This document shows positions 46,346-54,827 of a stretch of DNA of 64,000 bases, one piece after another. This stretch comes from Trissonchulus latispiculum (lineage: Eukaryota; Nematoda; Enoplea; Enoplida; Ironidae). Under the pieces are notes generated by a model that saw nothing but the letters and a program-made list of their open reading frames with translations, was not told the DNA's origin and did not search any database. Both the position numbers and the translations under genes were made by a program. Numbering within the stretch: position 1 is the stretch's first letter; the number at the start of each line of letters is the position of its first letter. The stretch covers positions 1-64,000 of the forward strand of contig JASAND010007741.1 of the NCBI GenBank assembly GCA_030248195.1. The letters are read 5' to 3'.

Positions 46346-47068
46346 TCAAAACAGGCACTGCGCCGATTTTAACAACAACGGCGATGTAACCGTGACCACA
46401 GTTTCAATGGACTTCTTACTGGAACAGTCACGGACAATGGTGCCGTGAGAAAATGTTCTCCTTGCCGAGTTCACCCTGTTAACCGCAGACAGCCTCAAAC
46501 TGTACCGGTTGTGTCGACTCTGAGCACAAGGGCTGGGACAGAGTGCAGTGTTCAGGCGACTCACAGTCGTTGAGCCACTGGCTCCCTGCCTGAGCTTCAG
46601 CAGAAGGTTGTCGCCGAAGATGTAGACCAGCGGATCGATGATGATTCGCGACATCCACAGCGGCGTCAGAACTGTGGAGGCCAGCATCGCCTTCTCCGTC
46701 AGAATGGCGTACTGGAACGTCTCCAGCTGGTCAGCGCAGCGCGCCAGCGCCAGTGACCTTCTGGGCGGACCGTCCTCCCCGGCGTGATCTAGGAAACTGG
46801 CACTGAAATAGGTGACGCAGATCTCACTGACGCAGAGCATCGCCGCTGTGACGATGTAGACGATCACGTTCATGGCGATGGATTTTAGGAAACCGGTCCC
46901 ACGGCGGTTGGCTGCGGGTGGTCTGTTGAAGATCTTGATCCGCATCGCGACATAGGTCACGCCGACGCAGATGGTGAAAAAGCCGAGAAAGATCTGCTGA
47001 GCTGTGGTGCAGATTTTCAGCAGTCGAATCCGCTCGGTTGGATTGTTGATTTGGTCAGCGGCGATAAG
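46346..47068 (-). CDS. GPCR gene A2, exon 2 (TM5-TM7 and tail)
   Basis: Starts at 47068 after acceptor CTTGTATTTCAG, phase 0, and encodes 240 residues. The first residues are LIAADQINN, then TM5 (QQIFLGFFTICVGVTYVAM), loop (RIKIFNRPPAANRRG), TM6 (IAMNVIVYIVTAAMLC) and TM7 with DPLVYIFGDNLLLKL. An Arg/Ser-rich tail follows. It pairs with A1, sharing the RPPAANRRG loop and the long tail that the B genes lack. It is GC-richer than the other exons here. Joined to 50866-51408 it gives 421 residues. A later ATG lies at 46960, but it would cut off the start of TM5. Confidence 0.82.
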   Translation of the reverse strand, partial: LIAADQINNPTERIRLLKICTTAQQIFLGFFTICVGVTYVAMRIKIFNRPPAANRRGTGFLKSIAMNVIVYIVTAAMLCVSEICVTYFSASFLDHAGEDGPPRRSLALARCADQLETFQYAILTEKAMLASTVLTPLWMSRIIIDPLVYIFGDNLLLKLRQGASGSTTVSRLNTALCPSPCAQSRHNRYSLRLSAVNRVNSARRTFSHGTIVRDCSSKKSIETVVTVTSPLLLKSAQCLF

Positions 47069-47397
47069 CTGAAATACAAGAGAACACAGTGTAGTAGAAG
47101 GCTAAGAAATGACATAATGCTTGAGCTTTGAAAAGCTTCTAAAAGAAACACGAGAAAAACTTAAGCTGTAAGCCAGGTTGCAAAATTTCTGTACCGTCAC
47201 AATGAGGAAATGAGGGCACCGAAACCAAATTTTCTAGCTTACAAGAACCAAATTGTTGTAGAGACAATAATGTTAACAGATATTCTACGACTAGATTCAC
47301 GAGAAAGGCCCCTATTAACCACATAACAGAGGGAAAAGAAGAGAATGAAGGTCCTGATGTCGTCGCCACAACAAATAGCAGTTATCCAGAAGATTCC

Positions 47398-50300
47398 GTG
47401 GTATGGGAACTTCACGCCTTGAATCGCACCAAAAATGATCCTTGGTTTGCTCCAATCTGCATAAATGGTACTTGGATTCAAATGGAGATTGATACCGGGG
47501 CCAGCGTGTCGGTTGTTGATGAAACAATGTGGAGAAAAATCAGTAAAGCTGTTCCTCTGGTTCCCACGACTGCAAAACTGCAAACCTACACGAAGACTGA
47601 AGTACCTATAATTGGAATGGCAACGGTTCAAGTTAAAGGTAAGATGTGTAGTCTTACACGATCCTGTGATTTGTACGTGGTCAAAGGCACTGCTAGACCA
47701 CTTATGGGACGTTCATGGTTGGCAGAGATACCAATCTCTTGGGATAACCTAGCAGCCTCCGAGAAGCAGAATCAGATCAACTCATGTGCACAAATCCAAT
47801 TAGATAAACCACTACAGCAATTGCTCACGGAATTCAAGGATATTTTAGGTACCGATCTTGGAGAATTGAATCTGTATGAAGCCGAAATTGCCCTAAAACC
47901 GAAAACTGTTCCAAAGTTCTACAATCCACGATCTGTTCCTTTCCAGTTGCAGGATAAAGTTGTAGAGACCTTAAAGAAAGAGATTGGAGAAGGAATCTTG
48001 AAACCAATTCCCTTTTCGGAATGGGCGGCGCCAATCGTACCTATCGTCAAACCAAATGGCAGCATTCGGGTATGTGCCAATTTTAAGGTAACAATTAACT
48101 CTTGTGTTGAAGTTGACTCCCATCCTTTACCTAAGGTAGAAGAAATGCTTCACCGACTTAATGGAGCTCAGTACTTCTCTAAACTCGATATGACTCGAGC
48201 ATATCATCAAATTAAACTAAGTCCAGAAAGCAGAAAGTTGTGTGTGATCAACACTCCTCTAGGCCTGTTACAATATCAGCGTCTACCTTTCGGAGTTGCA
48301 TCAGCTCCGGGCATATTTCAGCGTTACATGGACAATCTCCTGCAAGGGCTTTCCGGGGTTGCATGGTTTTTAGAAGACATTATTGTAGGGGGCAGAACAC
48401 TCGAAGAACACGATAACAACCTCAAGGCAGTTTTTGGCCGCTTCTTGAAGGCCAACGGCCGATTGGGCTTGGAAAAATGCGAATTCAGAAAAACTGAGGT
48501 AACCTTGGTGGGACACAAAGTTTCAGCTAAAGGTGTGCGCCCAATTCCAAACAAATTAGAAGCAATAAACAGCATGCCCGCTCCTCAAAATGTTTCTCAG
48601 CTGAAAAGCTTTCTTGGCTTAATCACTTACTACAACAAATACATACCAAACTTTGCTAAAATTTGCTATCCTTTTTATCAACTTTTAAAAGAAGACAAAG
48701 CATGGGATTGGTGCAACCTCTGTAAAGACGCTTTTGAGAACATAAAGAATCTGTTAAAGTCAGAGCTAGTTTTGTGCCACTTTGATCCAAAACTTCCAAT
48801 AGTTCTGGCTTGTCCAAAACTTCTATATGGAGTCGGAGCGGTTTTGAGTCACAAGTTTCCGGATGGAACTGAAAAACCCATAGCATTCGCATCAAAAACA
48901 CTAAACGACGCACAGAGAAAATACTCGCAGATTGAAAAGGAAGCTTATGCCATAATCTTCGCAGTAAAAAGATTCTACATGTATCTCATCGGGACCCACT
49001 TCATTTTGCAAACAGATCACAAGCCGCTCACAAGTTTATTTAATCCGTCCAAAGCATTGCCTGTTCTTTCTTTGAGTCGTCTACAACGCTGGGCTCTGAT
49101 ATTAATGTCTCTAACGTTTCAGATCCAATACAGGAACACCGTTAATCATGCCAACGCAGATGCTTTCTCCCGGTTGCCGTCTGCCTGCAACGGAAACGAA
49201 ATCGAAGGTCCTGAAAGCCAAGAAATTAATGAAATAGCTGAATGCTGGTTAGCAACCGTTCCTCTTCCCGTCACTGTCAAAAGCATCCAGAATGAGACAA
49301 CCAGTGATCCTCAGCTTCAGTTGGTTAAACAGTGGCAAACAGAAGGATGGCCAAGAAAATTTCCAAACCATATGATGGAGTACTATTCCAAAAGGTACGA
49401 AATTGTAGAAACAAATGGTATACTCATGTGGGGACATAGAATTATCATTCCGAAAAGCCTGCGTAATAACGTTCTTATGGACATGCATAAAGGGCATTTG
49501 GGTCAGACACGGATGGTCTCCCGTTGTCGCCAGTTTCTGTGGTGGGCTGGAATTGACACCGATACCCGAAAATTTGTGGCTAGTTGTTCCCATTGTCAAA
49601 AAGCAAACCTCCGTCCCAAACGGGTAGCTGGAGGCCGCCTACTAAGTTTTGGGAACGTCTACACATTGACCACTTGGGCCCCTTCCATGGCACTTACTGG
49701 CTACTTGTGGTGGACAGCTATTCTCAGTGGATAGACGTCACAGCAGTTTCTAATCTGTCATCTCAGCATACTGTTTGTGCACTCCAACGTATGTTTGCAC
49801 TCTACGGGGTGCCTAAGTACATTGTCAGTGACAATGGCACCTCTTTCACCTCTAGCTTATTTCATCAGTTTTGCTTGGAAAACAATATACGACATATACG
49901 CTCACCAGCGCAGCATCCGCAGTCCAACGGATTGGCTGAACGATACGTCCAAATGTTCAAAAACAAACTAGGAAAAGTCCCATTCCCCTCCAAACAGAGT
50001 TTAAGCAAAGCCGTTTCAGAACTGCTCTTTGCTTACAGGTCAACAAAGAAAGAAGCGGGGAAATCTCCTGCCGAACTATTGTGGGGTAGAAACCTCCCTA
50101 CAAAATATGCCTACTTTAGAGATCCCATCCGTGAAAACTGCAAAGAAGAATTGGTGACGTTAAAGTTCAGCAAAGGTCAATCAGTTTGGTACCAAAGATA
50201 TCACTATGGCCGCAGCTGTTGGGAAAGAGGAACTGTCCACGGGTTGAAGGACGGCATGTAATTCAGATAAAGAGTACCGACAATGGCATACTACGACGCC

Positions 50301-50611
50301 ATATCAGTCAGGTTCGTCGCAGAACTGAAGCTCAATCGCCACCTGAAATGGACTGGTACTTACCCAGCTGGGCCAACGGTGCAGCAGCAGCTGGAGATAT
50401 GCCAGCTGTTGGGCTAGCCGGTCCAGTAGTGGATGGTGACGGGGCGGGGCCAGGGAGTCCTGGGCGAGCTGGTCCGGTTGCGGGTGGTTATGAAGTGGCC
50501 GGGAGTCCCCAGGTGGAACAGCGAAGATATCCGATGAGAAACAGACGGGCCACGCAGCGTCAGGATCCTCTGGCCTACGAACTTGAGAAATATAGACATT
50601 GCCGAAACTAA
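47398..50611 (+). pseudogene. pol: Ty3/gypsy pol remnant with two frameshifts and active-site losses
   Basis: The first frame, open back into the LTR stub, carries protease DTGAS (47491), RT motif A LDMTRAYHQIKL, and FLED at 48367-48378 where YxDD belongs, so the first catalytic Asp is Glu. In RNase H the DAS motif is replaced by PKL before YGVGAVL. The integrase zinc motif is intact (H, H, CSHC). A frameshift at about 49600-49640 moves integrase to another frame, where D (HIDHLGP), D (SDNG) and E (NGLAERY) all survive. A second shift near 50250 moves the C-terminal tail, ending at TAA 50609. The first frame ends at 49734. Not functional. Confidence 0.9.
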
Positions 50612-50620
50612 AGGCGGAGG
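50610..50620 (+). other. Polypurine tract of the A2-intron retroelement
   Basis: AAAGGCGGAGG directly abuts the right LTR, as required for plus-strand priming. Confidence 0.75.
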
Positions 50621-50787
50621 TGTTGTAGAGACAATAATGTTAATTTACTGTAGTTAGATATGTTACTCTGCTGCGCTACAATCGTAATGATTCTGTATTA
50701 GATTGACAAGTTGCTGATTACGGAAAATACGTTACGTTTGACAGTTCGTACTTTTGAGTGTTGAATAAAGCAGCAGCATTTATAACA
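50621..50787 (+). repeat. 3' LTR, 167 bp
   Basis: Starts TGTTGTAGAG, ends TATAACA and contains AATAAA at 50764. Its first 23 bases equal 47254-47276, the surviving stub of the 5' LTR. Confidence 0.85.
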
Positions 50788-50865
50788 CAAATCTTAAGTC
50801 AAGGCTTCTATGCTACCTACTTTATATTAGATAAACACACAGCTAATCTTTATGCTAGATAATAC

Positions 50866-51408
50866 CTTAGCATTTCCGTAGCAAAGCAGCCAAGAAACCG
50901 TAATTAGCACAATCCAATTAAGACAAATGACCATTCTAAGCTTGGCTTTGGTCATAAATGTTTGGTAGAAGAGCGGCCAGCATACAGCAACGCAGGCCTG
51001 AATACAGATTGTGAGATAGTTGATTGCCGGTGCGTAGACTGCCACCGACTGTAGTCCTTCCAGGGTTTGGATTAGGCGATGCAGGCGGGGGGAATCCGGT
51101 TCTCGGCCCCGGTAATAAATCCGAAATCCGGCATCGAGCAGGATTATTACGCAGGCTAAGCCGTCGGCTACAACGCTACTGCAGACCAGATAGTAGCGTT
51201 TCCAGCTGATTATGTTACGCAACAGGCAGCTGGTGATAACAACAATAAAGGCGATGTTGATAATGGTTCCGCAGAGTCCTTCAAAAAATCGAATATAAAA
51301 GCAAACTTTTCCCAGTTTTTGTGACAACGCCATGGTTTTTTGCCAGTCATCCGCTAAACTCAGCAACGATATGGTATTATTGGCACAGCCAGGCGACGCA
51401 GGAAACAT
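50866..51408 (-). CDS. GPCR gene A2, exon 1 (N-terminus to TM4)
   Basis: Encodes 181 residues from ATG 51408 to AATGCTAAG before donor GTATTA, phase 0. The N-terminus has one sequon (NNT). TM1 is around IAFIVVITSCL; ISWKRYYLVCSS leads into TM2; TM3 has VAVYAPAINYLTI; QACVAVCWPLFY replaces the DRY region, so even the Tyr is lost here (QAY in A1, QGY in B1/B2); TM4 is MVICLNWIVLITVSWLL. It is most like A1 throughout. The donor is weaker than the GTAAGR of its paralogues and the intron carries a retroelement, so splicing could be impaired, but the reading frame is intact. Confidence 0.83.
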
Positions 51409-52470
51409 TACAATTGAGTGATACCTAAAACTAAGACAAAGGAAATAATGCAGTCAGGTATAGGGTGTCATCGAATCTGGTGCTGCGAAATCAATGACAG
51501 TTTGTTCAGAATCTGCGAACTTCGAATTTCTTTTAGTCTGTGAAGTTCAACTCAAATTTTTGAATTATGCTTTTTCTGTACACCCCACTCCAGTTGGTGT
51601 TACGTTACACCGGTTAGGAGCAGTGTCAGCTCGGAAATAATTTTGAAAATTTTTACTGGGCATAACTTGAGCATCAGCAAAGATCTGTTGTGTTTGTAAG
51701 ATTTGTAAGAAATTCTGATTTGCAGTAGGTCAAATAACTTAGATTCTGAACATTTGCCAAATGCAGCAAAATAGAAGCTCTACAAGGAAGGAGCAGGAGC
51801 AACCCGGAACTTGCTAATTTGGAAACTGATTTTTTTCCTGAAAACGCTGAAATGTCAGAAGTTTTCAGGTGACTCACTTTTTTCCAAAAAGTTTGAGCTT
51901 TTACGTCAAAAACCTGGAACCTTTTCCTGAACAGGTTTGCTTTTGACAGACAGAAACTAGGTCAGACTATAGCACTACATAGAGATTAGAACATCGGATT
52001 TGCCTGTCACTTTTAAAATCCTGATAAGCCGATGAGATTTAGACGGAGCTCTTATAGCTAAGTTTTTGACAGACTAACTAATTAAGTGCCATAAATAGTT
52101 AGCTGAATGTTAGTTGCATGGCAGTCTACTCTTTCAGCATCCTCAGTACTGCTGAGTCAGTAGATTCGCCCTCCGAGCTATCATGAAGCTTGACGATGCT
52201 GTCTTCGAGGGCGTTTGCTCAAACAAACGTTGAAGATGTCGCAACTTTAAGTATGACTTTCCTTGGGGGCGAAGGTTGCTTCTCAGACATGAATAACTAC
52301 AAAGTATGTATCACTTTTAAGACAAAGCTATGTTTAAATTGGAAATTGTTTCTTACGTCTTAGTCTTTACATTGTTATGTTCAGTCTAGCAACGATTACT
52401 CATTGGCTATTCATTACAAAACTATAGCAGACGAACGATGGAATTCATTTATATATTTATAAACTATTTC
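51409..52470. other. Upstream region of gene A2, no gene seen
   Basis: No recognisable coding or repeat sequence. Confidence 0.4.
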
Positions 52471-52471
52471 C

Positions 52472-52760
52472 AAGAGTACATAATAACTAAGAATGTGACA
52501 AGCGTCACATTCTTAGTTATTAAGGCCGGGGACATGATCTGCACGATAACGGCTGACCCCTACACAAATTAGACCCCAGTGACCCCTCCCACAAATGAGT
52601 ACCTAGTACACATTTGTGTATCATCACTCGCTTGTATGTTCATGTGTTGAAGCTCGAAAGTGGCCAGTTGCTGATAGATCGTTTTTGGCTTCAACACATA
52701 AACATACAAGCGAGTGATGGTACAAAAATGTGACTTAATGGTGACTTAGTAGATTAGAGG
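52472..52760. mobile_element. Foldback family member with perfect 19-bp hairpin
   Basis: Starts AAGAGTACATAAT. Bases 52481-52499 pair perfectly with 52504-52522 around the loop AAGC. Further inside, GAAGCTCGAAAG lies between inverted arms that share AACATACAAGCGAGTGATG. Confidence 0.75.
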
Positions 52761-52779
52761 GGGCCGGGATTAGAGGGAG

Positions 52780-53515
52780 TAGATCACGGGCCTGAATGTT
52801 CAGCCCGGCCCTGCCCGGCGCGTAAAATTTTCGACCTCGGCCAGGCCCGGCCAGGCCCTCTCCAGCTTAGGCCCGGCCCGGCCCGTAAGCTCAAAAGTTA
52901 GGCCCGGCCCGGGCCGAGTCCGTCATCGCTAATTTTTTGCGGTTAGCCAAAATAAAAATAAGGGTTTAAAATGCATAGAATTTTATTCCTCATCGCAAAT
53001 ACCATTTTTAAACGATTTCTCGTGGCTCATGTTTATTTTGAGCGATTAAGAACAGTGAGCGGTTCAGTTCTTAGTTATAGGAAAGCATTCATTGACCGAC
53101 AAGTTTCGTTGATTCAAATACCTTGCAACTAATTAGGAAGAAGGTATACTTTCCAAATATTACATATTAATTATATAAATAACTAAAATTTAGATTCTAA
53201 TGTACAAATCCCAGCTAAAGATTACGTTATATAAACGCAAATGAGATGAAGTGCAGACGCCAGTAACTCTGAAAGAGAAAGGAAATCTAAGATCGAAATA
53301 AAAGAGCAATGATTCTTCAAAATTATATTTGGAAAAGAATAAAATTTCCAATGACCAGCCAAAAGTAAAAACAAGACAAAACTTTTTAATGAATATACCA
53401 GACCCGGCCCGCAACCCGGCCCGCAGCCTGGCCCGTTCCAGTAGTCGGCCTGGCCCGCACCCAAATTTTTCCTTCCTCGGCCCAGCCCGGCCCGTTTCAC
53501 CTTAAGCCTTAGGGC
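52780..53515. mobile_element. Candidate non-autonomous transposon with GC-rich CCCGGCC ends
   Basis: Both ends (52795-52930 and 53395-53500) are rich in GGCCCGGCCCG-type repeats, while the 450-bp centre is AT-rich. GC-rich repeated subterminal sites around an AT-rich core resemble the element at 58299. Exact termini and target duplication were not found. Confidence 0.4.
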
Positions 53516-53618
53516 TTACTGTAGTAGCGACAACCTCGCTAAACATCCGATAACAAGTATATTCTGCATCATAACGGATCCAATCCTACTGGTCTCTAAA
53601 ACTTTCTATTTCACTTTT

Positions 53619-54107
53619 CTACATTCTCCTCTCCACTTCGAATTCATAGACTTCTTTTTCTTTGGGAGACCCAAACCGGGAAAACAAAGGTCCCAAAAAC
53701 GATATGGCGGTTCCAGTGGTTGGAGACCCAACGATTCCGACCTCAGGCCACTTGGTGAAATGATCGTACATAACCAAGAGATAAGGTTTATCTTTAGGTC
53801 CATCATTTTCTACTGTTAGCACAAAACTCATATGTTTTCCACAAAACATAGTCACCACACTTCCCCTCCTTTTAGGAGTTTCGGTCAAAGTAGGTTGTTT
53901 CCGTTGACGGAATTCATGGCGGGCCGCAACGATATTGGCCTTTGGGGTGAAATGGTTTCGGAGAGCGGTAAGGACAGTGTCAAATGTCTTTTCCCCGTAG
54001 GGCTTCGGTAATGATATATAAATTCTGTGAGCTTCAATTCCGATGCAGGTAAGCAAGATAGCGATCTTGCGGGGTTCAGGAAAGGCATCGGATCCCGTAG
54101 CGGTCAT
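53619..54107 (-). pseudogene. Gypsy gag fragment fused to an integrase-core fragment
   Basis: The N-terminal part reads like a gypsy gag capsid (FPEPRKIAILLTCIGIEAHR, SLPKPYGEKTFD, ALRNHFTPKANI, EFRQRKQP). It then jumps to an integrase core (PYLLVMYDHFTKWPEVGI, LFSRFGSP) with the first catalytic Asp in YDHF. The remainder of the core, RT and protease are missing. On the gag side the frame is open back to a single TGA at about 54127, beyond which the minisatellite frame continues. Such internally deleted copies depend on enzymes from full elements. Confidence 0.75.
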
Positions 54108-54156
54108 ACAGGTTAACAGTCTAGGTTCTCATTGCTTCCAGCTAATGGGAGGAGGT

Positions 54157-54457
54157 CCTGGGGTATCCAGGAAGGCACGTGGTGGTTGTTCTGGGGTATC
54201 CAGAAAGGCACGTGGTGGTTGTCCTGGGGTATCCAGGAAGGCACGTGGTGGTTGTCCTGGGGTATCCAGGAAGGCACGTGGTGGTTGTTCTGGGGTATCC
54301 AGAAAGGCACGTGGTGGTTGTCCTGGGGTATCCAGGAAGGCACGTGGTGGTTGTCCTGGGGTATCCAGAAAGGCACGTGGTGGTTGTTGTCCTGGGGTAT
54401 CCAGGAAGGCACGTGGTGGTTGTTGTCCTGGGGTATCTAGGAAGGCACGTGTTGGTT
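54157..54457 (-). repeat. 33-bp minisatellite, nine copies, coding for an 11-residue repeat
   Basis: Units start at 54157, 54190, 54223, 54256, 54289, 54322, 54355, 54391 and 54427; the seventh and eighth are 36 bp. The plus-strand unit is CCTGGGGTATCCAGGAAGGC plus 13 more bases. On the minus strand the frame in phase with the downstream gag encodes PRAFLDTPGQP repeated. Because the periods are multiples of three, the frame is kept. Confidence 0.9.
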
Positions 54458-54501
54458 TAAAATGATCCATATCAGCGTCAGCTCCGGTAGCTGTTAGATT
54501 G

Positions 54502-54693
54502 TTAGGTAAGGAATTGTTCTCTCCATTCCTTCCAAGGAATGGCAGGGTCGCCTGGTGTAGGCAAAAACAGAGACGGTGGAGGTAAGCAAACGTTATGCAT
54601 GCTAGCTGTTAGATAGGTAAGAAAAGATGCTGGTAAGGAAATGTTCTTTTCCTCGTCGCCAAAAATGTAGTAGCGACTACCTCGTCGCCACAA
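54502..54693 (-). pseudogene. Gag N-terminal fragment of the short LTR element
   Basis: Encodes FLPTPGDPAIPWKEWREQFL, the typical start of a gypsy gag capsid region, and stops at TAA just before the minisatellite. The YLTATG motif recurs on both sides of the minisatellite, showing that the repeat expanded within gag. Confidence 0.55.
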
Positions 54694-54752
54694 ATGTAGT
54701 AGCGACTACCTCGTCGCCACAAATGTAGTAGCGACTACCTCGCTAAACATCC
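54666..54752 (-). repeat. 29-bp tandem repeats spanning the LTR/primer-site junction
   Basis: TGTAGTAGCGACTACCTCGT plus CGCCACAAA repeats at 54666 and 54695, then merges into the LTR at 54724. Each unit contains both the LTR end and the primer-binding site. Confidence 0.8.
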
Positions 54753-54827
54753 GATAACAAGTATATTCTGCATCATAACGGATCCAATTCTACTGGTCTC
54801 TAAAACTTTCTATTTCACTTTTCTACA

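Larger units (their letters stand above)
47254..50787 (+). mobile_element. Decayed Ty3/gypsy element inserted antisense in the gene A2 intron
   Basis: Flanked by the 5-bp target duplication CAAAT (47249-47253 and 50788-50792). The right LTR is complete; the left LTR keeps only its first 23 bases (TGTTGTAGAGACAATAATG start) before running straight into coding sequence. The rest of the 5' LTR, the primer-binding site and gag are deleted. Length 3,534 bp. Its protein resembles the K02A2.6-like group of gypsy elements. Confidence 0.9.
47069..50865 (-). other. Intron of GPCR gene A2, enlarged by a retroelement
   Basis: A 3,797-bp intron, donor GTATTA and acceptor TTTCAG. Subtracting the element at 47254-50787 and one copy of its 5-bp target duplication leaves about 258 bp, close to the 268-bp intron of B2. 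Confidence 0.8.
53520..54827 (-). mobile_element. Short non-autonomous LTR element with 104-bp LTRs
   Basis: Direct repeats 53520-53623 and 54724-54827 (TGTAG...CTACA) are LTRs with TG and CA ends. In minus-strand order: LTR, TTTG then primer-binding site TGGCGACGAGG (54709-54719), gag start, minisatellite, gag-integrase fusion, polypurine tract GTGGAGAGGAGAA, LTR. Length 1,308 bp. The flanking 5-mers CTTAC and TGGAC do not match, so the target duplication is lost or the ends were rearranged. Confidence 0.75.

Noticed and set aside
47069..47253. Possible extra exon between gene A2 exons
   Set aside because: The paralogues have none, and the sequence left of the retroelement has no receptor-like coding.
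52481..52522. Terminal hairpin considered as a Helitron 3' end
   Set aside because: No CTRR terminus after the hairpin, and the 30211 member has matching inverted ends, which Helitrons lack.
54043..54470. Long repetitive frames in at least four registers, and a superficial resemblance to a CRISPR array
   Set aside because: The 33-bp units abut with no unique spacers and lie inside an LTR element, so this is a minisatellite. Frames in other registers are by-products of the period being a multiple of three.
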